DNA of 64,000 bases, from NCBI GenBank assembly GCA_947445035.1, contig CANFCK010000010.1, forward strand, positions 62,001 through 126,000. The letters run 5' to 3'. This document shows positions 59,828 through 64,000 of the stretch, piece after piece. The notes under the pieces are model-generated. The model made no database searches. It saw only the letters and a program-made list of their open reading frames with translations, and was not told the origin of the DNA. Source of the DNA: Deltaproteobacteria bacterium (GTDB lineage Bacteria; Myxococcota_A; UBA796; SXON01). Positions within the stretch are counted from its first letter, which is position 1. Each line of letters starts with the position of its first letter. A program made the position numbers and the translations under genes.

Positions 59828-62809
59828 ATGCGCTTCCTCAGCCCGGTCCTTGCTGCTGCCCTCGTTGTCGGGGGCGTCGCCCTCGCAACCGATGCGACCG
59901 CCGACACGCCTCCCCGTGCCGACATGAGAATCCAACTTCGCGAAACGAAGATCGTGCTTTCCGACTTCAGCTTCCCCAGCGGCTTCCGCGTGATCTTCAC
60001 TGAGGATCACAGCCAGCCGGTTGTGGCGCTCACCATGATGATCGATCACGGCAGCCAGGACGATCCCGAGGGTCGCGAGGGCATCGCCCACCTGATCGAG
60101 CACCTGTGGTTCCGCTCGGTGCACACCGGGACGGACGGCAAAGACCTGCCGAAGATCATGGACTTCATCAAGCAGATGGGGGCCTCGTTCAACGCCACGA
60201 CCAGCGCCGATCGCACAAACTACCTCACTGCGGTGCGATCGCCGCTGCTGGAAACGGCGATGAAGCTCGAGGCGCTACGGCTGCGTGACGCGGTCCGGAA
60301 GGTGACCAACGAAAATGTGCTCGTCGAGCGTGAGGTCGTCCGAAACGAGCTCCGGCTCGGCTACGAAAACGGCGGTCAGGCCGCGTTCGCCTATCTCTAC
60401 GACAAGCTCTGGCCGGTCGGCCACCCCTACCACCACCTCACCATCGGCACCCACGACTCGCTCAACGCGGTCACCCTCAAAGACATCCAGGACTACGTCA
60501 CGAAGTACTACCTTCCCAGCGAGTCCACGCTGGTGGTCGTCGGCGACCTGAAGCTCGCCGACGCCAGCAAATACCTCCAGGTCTTCGGCATCGACCAGCT
60601 CGCAGCGCCGGACGACCCCGAAGGGAAGAACCTCACGCTCGTTCCCCCGAAGATCCGCATCTCAGGTGCGCCAATCGAGCCGCCTGCGATGCCCGCGACG
60701 CCCATCGAGATCAAGGGGGATGTGACGGGGCTGCAGACGTACCATGCCGCAGTCGACAAGCCGAACGTCGTCATGGCTTGGACGCTCCCTTCGGCCTTTG
60801 GTCCCCAGGACCCCCTCATCGATGCGGCGGTGTTCCAGCTCGGCATCGCGATCAACCAGGAGTTGTTTCCTGCCTGGGAATACAAGGACGGGGAAGACCC
60901 TCCGGGCGGGGGCGGCTGCTTCGCCGACCGCGGCCGGTACGGCAGTTCGGCCATCTGTTTTGTGGAGTTCAAAGACGCGGTCGACGCACCCAAGATCGTC
61001 GAGAGTGCGCTCAACGGCGTGTACAAGGTCTACGATCGGGGCGAAAACCTGGCGGCGATCCAGAAGCTCTACTTCCAGTACGGGCAGCAGGACGGCATGG
61101 CGCAGACCCTTCAGCTCGTCGATGACGTGGCCAGCATCTGGGCCGGGCGCTCTGCGGTCATCGCGGATTTCGTGCACTACACCGGCGACCCGTTGTTCTA
61201 CACCCGACAGATCCAGTGGGGCGCCGCGATCACCATCGACCAGGTCCGCGACTTCGCCGGCAAGTACCTCCGCCGGGAGCGTGCCGTCGCCATTGCGATC
61301 GAACCCTACGAAGAAGGGGACCTCACCCTGGACAGCAGCGACTCGGCCTACCGCGGCCAGTCCCGCGACCAGAGCATCCTGACGCTCTTCAACCCGGATG
61401 AGGTCACCCCGGCCGCCATCAAGGAGACGATCGTCGTCCCCGACACCAAGAAGATCGTCCAGGAGACGCTGCCCAACGGCATGAAGCTCTTCATCATGCC
61501 CCACACTTCAGGTCCGCTGGTGCAGGTGGGCGTTTCGTTCGCCGGCGGCTCGAGCAGCGTCCGCATGCCCGGTGATCTGGAGGGGGTCGGAATGGGCCCC
61601 AACACCTCCTTCTCCCACCCGGGGGTCATCGACCCCCTACGAATCGCCGGATACGACGAGCTCTCATTCAGCCCCCTCAACGGGCAGGTGCTGGTGAACG
61701 GGTCCGCGGCGAATGTCAAGGACGCGGTTTTCGTCGCGCGATACCGCCTGGACGACATCATTCCCGACACCAACGGCCGGCTCGCGTGGATCAAGGGCGG
61801 CAAGGACGCCACGCTCAAGTGGATGTCCCCCGGCAAGGCCGCCGAAGCGGCGGGGCACATCCAGAACGCGCTCCTTTTCCCGGGGCACGATTACGGCCAG
61901 TTCAGGGACCATCAGGGATGGGACAGGCTTGACAAGCAGGGCAACGGCGAGATCGCTGCCAGTCTTGCAAAAATGTTGCGTCCGAAAAACGCCGCGCTGT
62001 TCATCGTCGGCAACATCTCGGTGGAGGAGGCTCGGGAGGCCGCAAAGACCTACTTTGCGGGCTGGACCGGGTGGGGCCCGGAGCCCAAGGACTGGACGGC
62101 GCCAAAAGCCGAGTACGCCCCCGCACCGCCGCCGCCGGAGCGGAAGGTGCTGCTGTTCGACAAGCCCCTGGCGACCCAGACCGGCATCAACTACGAGTGC
62201 CAGCTGGCGCCGATCACCGAGGAGAACGAGTGGGCCGCCAACGTCATGGCCGACGTCGTCAGCGACGGGCTGTGGCTGGCGCTCCGTGAGCAGACCGGCG
62301 CCAGCTACGGCGCTTACCCGTACCTGAACTATGCCCCTGGTGGTGTCGGTAGCTTCGGTCAAGCCGTCAGCGCTCAGAACGACCAGGTTGGCTACGCGGT
62401 CAAGGTCTTCCTCGAAAACGGCGAACGCACCAAGGCGGGCAAGCTCGACGACCGGATCGTGGCCACCCAGAAGTTCAACAACGCGCAGACCTACGTGCTC
62501 GGGCAGGTCAGCACCTACGATATGCTCTTGCGACTCATGGGCCGCTACTCGCGCGGCCACGGCATGGACTACTTCGACAAGATCGCCGAGCGCATCGGCA
62601 ACGTGTCACAGAAGGACTTCCCCCCCCTCCTGGAGCGCTGTGTCGGGCACGAGATCGTCACTGCGGTGGGCCCGGTGGCGATCATCAAGCCCCAGTTCGA
62701 CAAGCTCGGCATCCCGGTCGAGGTGGTCGATCTCGACGCCTACCGCAAGGACTACCGGGTCCGGATGGGGCTGAAGCCCGAGAAAGAGAAGAAGGACGCG
62801 AAGAAGTAG
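59828..62809 (+). CDS. M16-family zinc metalloprotease (993 aa), tandem-domain
   Basis: ATG 59828 (MRFLSPVLAAALVVGGVALA) gives a signal peptide and has a GGGG ribosome site. GTG 59810 would add six residues. The first M16 unit has the inverted zinc motif HLIEH (88-92), and VLVEREVVRNELRLGYE holds the third ligand about 75 residues on. From about 525 a second unit (PNGMKLFIMPHTSGPLVQVG) lacks HxxEH (SSVRMPGDLEGVGMG in its place), the normal non-catalytic half. An RxxxY-type C-terminal region (ASYGAYPYLNY) is as in pitrilysin-type pairs. It should digest peptides outside the cytoplasm. No partner gene of the paired bacterial type is adjacent. Confidence 0.9.
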   Translation: MRFLSPVLAAALVVGGVALATDATADTPPRADMRIQLRETKIVLSDFSFPSGFRVIFTEDHSQPVVALTMMIDHGSQDDPEGREGIAHLIEHLWFRSVHTGTDGKDLPKIMDFIKQMGASFNATTSADRTNYLTAVRSPLLETAMKLEALRLRDAVRKVTNENVLVEREVVRNELRLGYENGGQAAFAYLYDKLWPVGHPYHHLTIGTHDSLNAVTLKDIQDYVTKYYLPSESTLVVVGDLKLADASKYLQVFGIDQLAAPDDPEGKNLTLVPPKIRISGAPIEPPAMPATPIEIKGDVTGLQTYHAAVDKPNVVMAWTLPSAFGPQDPLIDAAVFQLGIAINQELFPAWEYKDGEDPPGGGGCFADRGRYGSSAICFVEFKDAVDAPKIVESALNGVYKVYDRGENLAAIQKLYFQYGQQDGMAQTLQLVDDVASIWAGRSAVIADFVHYTGDPLFYTRQIQWGAAITIDQVRDFAGKYLRRERAVAIAIEPYEEGDLTLDSSDSAYRGQSRDQSILTLFNPDEVTPAAIKETIVVPDTKKIVQETLPNGMKLFIMPHTSGPLVQVGVSFAGGSSSVRMPGDLEGVGMGPNTSFSHPGVIDPLRIAGYDELSFSPLNGQVLVNGSAANVKDAVFVARYRLDDIIPDTNGRLAWIKGGKDATLKWMSPGKAAEAAGHIQNALLFPGHDYGQFRDHQGWDRLDKQGNGEIAASLAKMLRPKNAALFIVGNISVEEAREAAKTYFAGWTGWGPEPKDWTAPKAEYAPAPPPPERKVLLFDKPLATQTGINYECQLAPITEENEWAANVMADVVSDGLWLALREQTGASYGAYPYLNYAPGGVGSFGQAVSAQNDQVGYAVKVFLENGERTKAGKLDDRIVATQKFNNAQTYVLGQVSTYDMLLRLMGRYSRGHGMDYFDKIAERIGNVSQKDFPPLLERCVGHEIVTAVGPVAIIKPQFDKLGIPVEVVDLDAYRKDYRVRMGLKPEKEKKDAKK

Positions 62810-62828
62810 TAGATCGCGGGGGCGGCGC

Positions 62829-63266
62829 TCAGCGGAGCTCGACCAGCTCGACGTCGAAGATCAGCGTAGCGTTGGCGGGAATCACCCCGCCGGCCCCCTT
62901 CTGGCCGTAGCCGAGCTCCGGCGGGACGTGAATCTGGCGCTTTTCGCCCACTTTCATGTCCATGACCGCCTCGTCCCAGCCCTTGACCACCTTGCCGATG
63001 CCGACCGGAAACGTGAAGAGCGTGCCGCGATCGACTGACGAGTCGAACTTCACGCCGGTGGTCAGCCAGCCGGTGTAGTGCACGGCGACGGTCTGCCCCT
63101 GCTGCGGCGACGCGCCCGCGCCCGGACGAAGCACAAAGTACTTCATCCCCGAGGCCGATCGTTGCTCGACAAGGGCAGCCACGCTGCTCGGCGCAACGGT
63201 CGCAGGGTTCGCCGCGGCATTTCCGCCGCAGCCGAAGAGGGAGAGCAGGAGCGACAGGGTGAACAT
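62829..63266 (-). CDS. FKBP-type peptidyl-prolyl isomerase lipoprotein (145 aa)
   Basis: MFTLSLLLSLFGCGGN is a lipoprotein signal (Cys13). The FKBP domain fills the rest: VAVHYTGWLTTGVKFDSSVD, FPVGIGKVVKGWDEAVMDMK, IHVPPELGYGQKGAGGVIP and TLIFDVELVEL are the standard ligand-pocket strands. It assists folding of exported proteins. It is convergent with the M16 peptidase gene (19 bases) and divergent from pgi. Confidence 0.92.
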   Translation of the reverse strand: MFTLSLLLSLFGCGGNAAANPATVAPSSVAALVEQRSASGMKYFVLRPGAGASPQQGQTVAVHYTGWLTTGVKFDSSVDRGTLFTFPVGIGKVVKGWDEAVMDMKVGEKRQIHVPPELGYGQKGAGGVIPANATLIFDVELVELR

Positions 63267-63317
63267 CCGCGTCGGCTATCCCGCCGGGCTACCTTCCGGC
63301 CCCCGGGGAGTGGCAGG

Positions 63318-64000
63318 ATGAGCAGGCAAGCGTGGCGGGACCTCGACCTGGGACTCGAGCTTGATTTTCAGTTTGCCGGCGTGGACGACACTGGCGCTGC
63401 GAGCGCGCTGGCGCCGGTGTTTCAGGAGATGGCCGCGCTGGAGTCCGGGGCGATGGCCAATCGCGACGAAGGGCGGCAGGTTGGCCACTACTGGCTGCGT
63501 GCGCCTGCACTTGCCCCGGGGGAGTTCGGCGACCAAATCGTGGGTGTTCGGGAGCTTTGCCGTACGCTAGCCGCGGCCATCCACGCTGAGCGCCGCTTCG
63601 AGACCGCGCTGGTGCTCGGCGTCGGCGGCTCTGCCCTGGGGCCGCAGCTCGTGGCCGACGCGCTGGCCGAACCCGATGACCGTTTGGCGGTCAGATTCCT
63701 CGACAATACCGACCCCGACGGCATGGCTCGCGTGCTCGGGCGGCTGGACCTCGACACCACCCTCGTGGTCTGCATCTCCAAGAGCGGCGGTACGCCGGAG
63801 ACGCGCAATGCCCTGGTCGAGACGCAGGCGGCGTTCGACCGTGCGGGGGTTGCCTTCGCTCCGCAGGCGATCGCGGTCACCGGTGAAGGCAGCCGCCTGT
63901 GGACCGAGGCGGAGACGTGGCGGGCGCGGGTGCCGATGTGGGACTGGATCGGCGGCCGGACGAGCGTCACCTCGGCGGTCGGGCTGCTCCCGGCGTTCCT
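63318..64000 (+). CDS. pgi: Glucose-6-phosphate isomerase, 5' part cut by the window edge
   Basis: ATG 63318 opens a frame that stays open for 227 residues to the end of the window. LVLGVGGSALGPQLVADAL is the first phosphosugar-binding turn. VVCISKSGGTPETRNALVE is the second (S-K-S-G-G-T-x-E-T), and WDWIGGRTSVTSAVGLLPAF carries the family's GGR-[FST]-S-x-x-S pattern. The enzyme interconverts glucose-6-phosphate and fructose-6-phosphate in glycolysis. N-terminal helix SRQAWRDLDLGLELDFQFAG is shorter than in E. coli, as in the compact bacterial type. The remainder lies outside the window. Confidence 0.9.
   Translation, partial: MSRQAWRDLDLGLELDFQFAGVDDTGAASALAPVFQEMAALESGAMANRDEGRQVGHYWLRAPALAPGEFGDQIVGVRELCRTLAAAIHAERRFETALVLGVGGSALGPQLVADALAEPDDRLAVRFLDNTDPDGMARVLGRLDLDTTLVVCISKSGGTPETRNALVETQAAFDRAGVAFAPQAIAVTGEGSRLWTEAETWRARVPMWDWIGGRTSVTSAVGLLPAF

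Overview
The window is high-GC, gene-dense bacterial chromosome, most likely from a Myxococcota (deltaproteobacterial) lineage. The clues are a MYXO-CTERM-like tail on a secreted protein (12077-12868), an AgmX/GltJ-like zinc-ribbon/TonB-like protein (27859-29247), many lipoproteins with Asp-rich linkers, a von Willebrand lipoprotein with thrombospondin-type calcium repeats, and a consensus sigma-54 promoter. I found no rRNA, tRNA, CRISPR array, insertion sequence or integrase. It reads as ordinary chromosome with scattered accessory genes and several decayed loci. Both ends cut genes: a QueG-like iron-sulfur protein on the left and glucose-6-phosphate isomerase on the right.

Layout. 0-4.8 kb: partial iron-sulfur protein, two overlapping sulfotransferases, a Uma2-type nuclease with a coiled-coil tail, a DDAH-like amidinohydrolase. 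4.8-10.3 kb: a Thr-type sulfatase-fold lipoprotein, then a promoter-led operon of a B12-binding radical SAM enzyme, a rubrerythrin-like protein that has lost most metal ligands, and a striking fusion of a complete GyrB ATPase module to a SAM methyltransferase. 10.3-21.3 kb: pirin, PH-domain protein, a sigma-54-driven pair (MYXO-CTERM protein plus an extracytoplasmic dikinase-like lipoprotein), second sulfatase, NAGPA-type protein, a VapBC-like pair, TrmH and glycogen phosphorylase. 21.4-26.7 kb: a decayed DUF2330 locus, esterase, LURP-one protein, a glyoxalase-fold epimerase, NagZ, and an outer-membrane-type protein. 26.7-32.7 kb: TPR-like protein, GltJ-like protein, TypA and a YbiT-type ABC-F protein. 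32.8-43.1 kb: vWA lipoprotein, ThuA-like lipoprotein, DNMT2-like methyltransferase, parvulin, FabL-like reductase, a broken esterase, ATP-grasp enzyme, and TPR/coiled-coil proteins. 43.2-50.4 kb: a broken histidine kinase with an intact response regulator, GT-C-like membrane protein, GlmU and two tandem B12-radical SAM genes. 50.4-54.96 kb: two small proteins, arsC and aquaporin, a truncated arsM joined to a sigma-factor fragment, and modCBA. 55-64 kb: an LtrA-KirBac channel fusion, an ExbB-ExbD-ExbD operon with a Cys-repeat protein, an M16 peptidase, an FKBP and pgi.

The most unusual objects are two domain fusions: GyrB-ATPase/methyltransferase at 8383-10332, in an operon with radical SAM and degenerate rubrerythrin genes, and LtrA/inward-rectifier K+ channel at 54997-57063. 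The lipoprotein with a dikinase His domain and ATP-binding domain (12865-14946) is also odd, because ATP is not expected outside the cytoplasm. At least four loci carry deletions, frameshifts or nonsense codons. The region is therefore either shedding genes or contains assembly errors, and read-level checks would separate the two.
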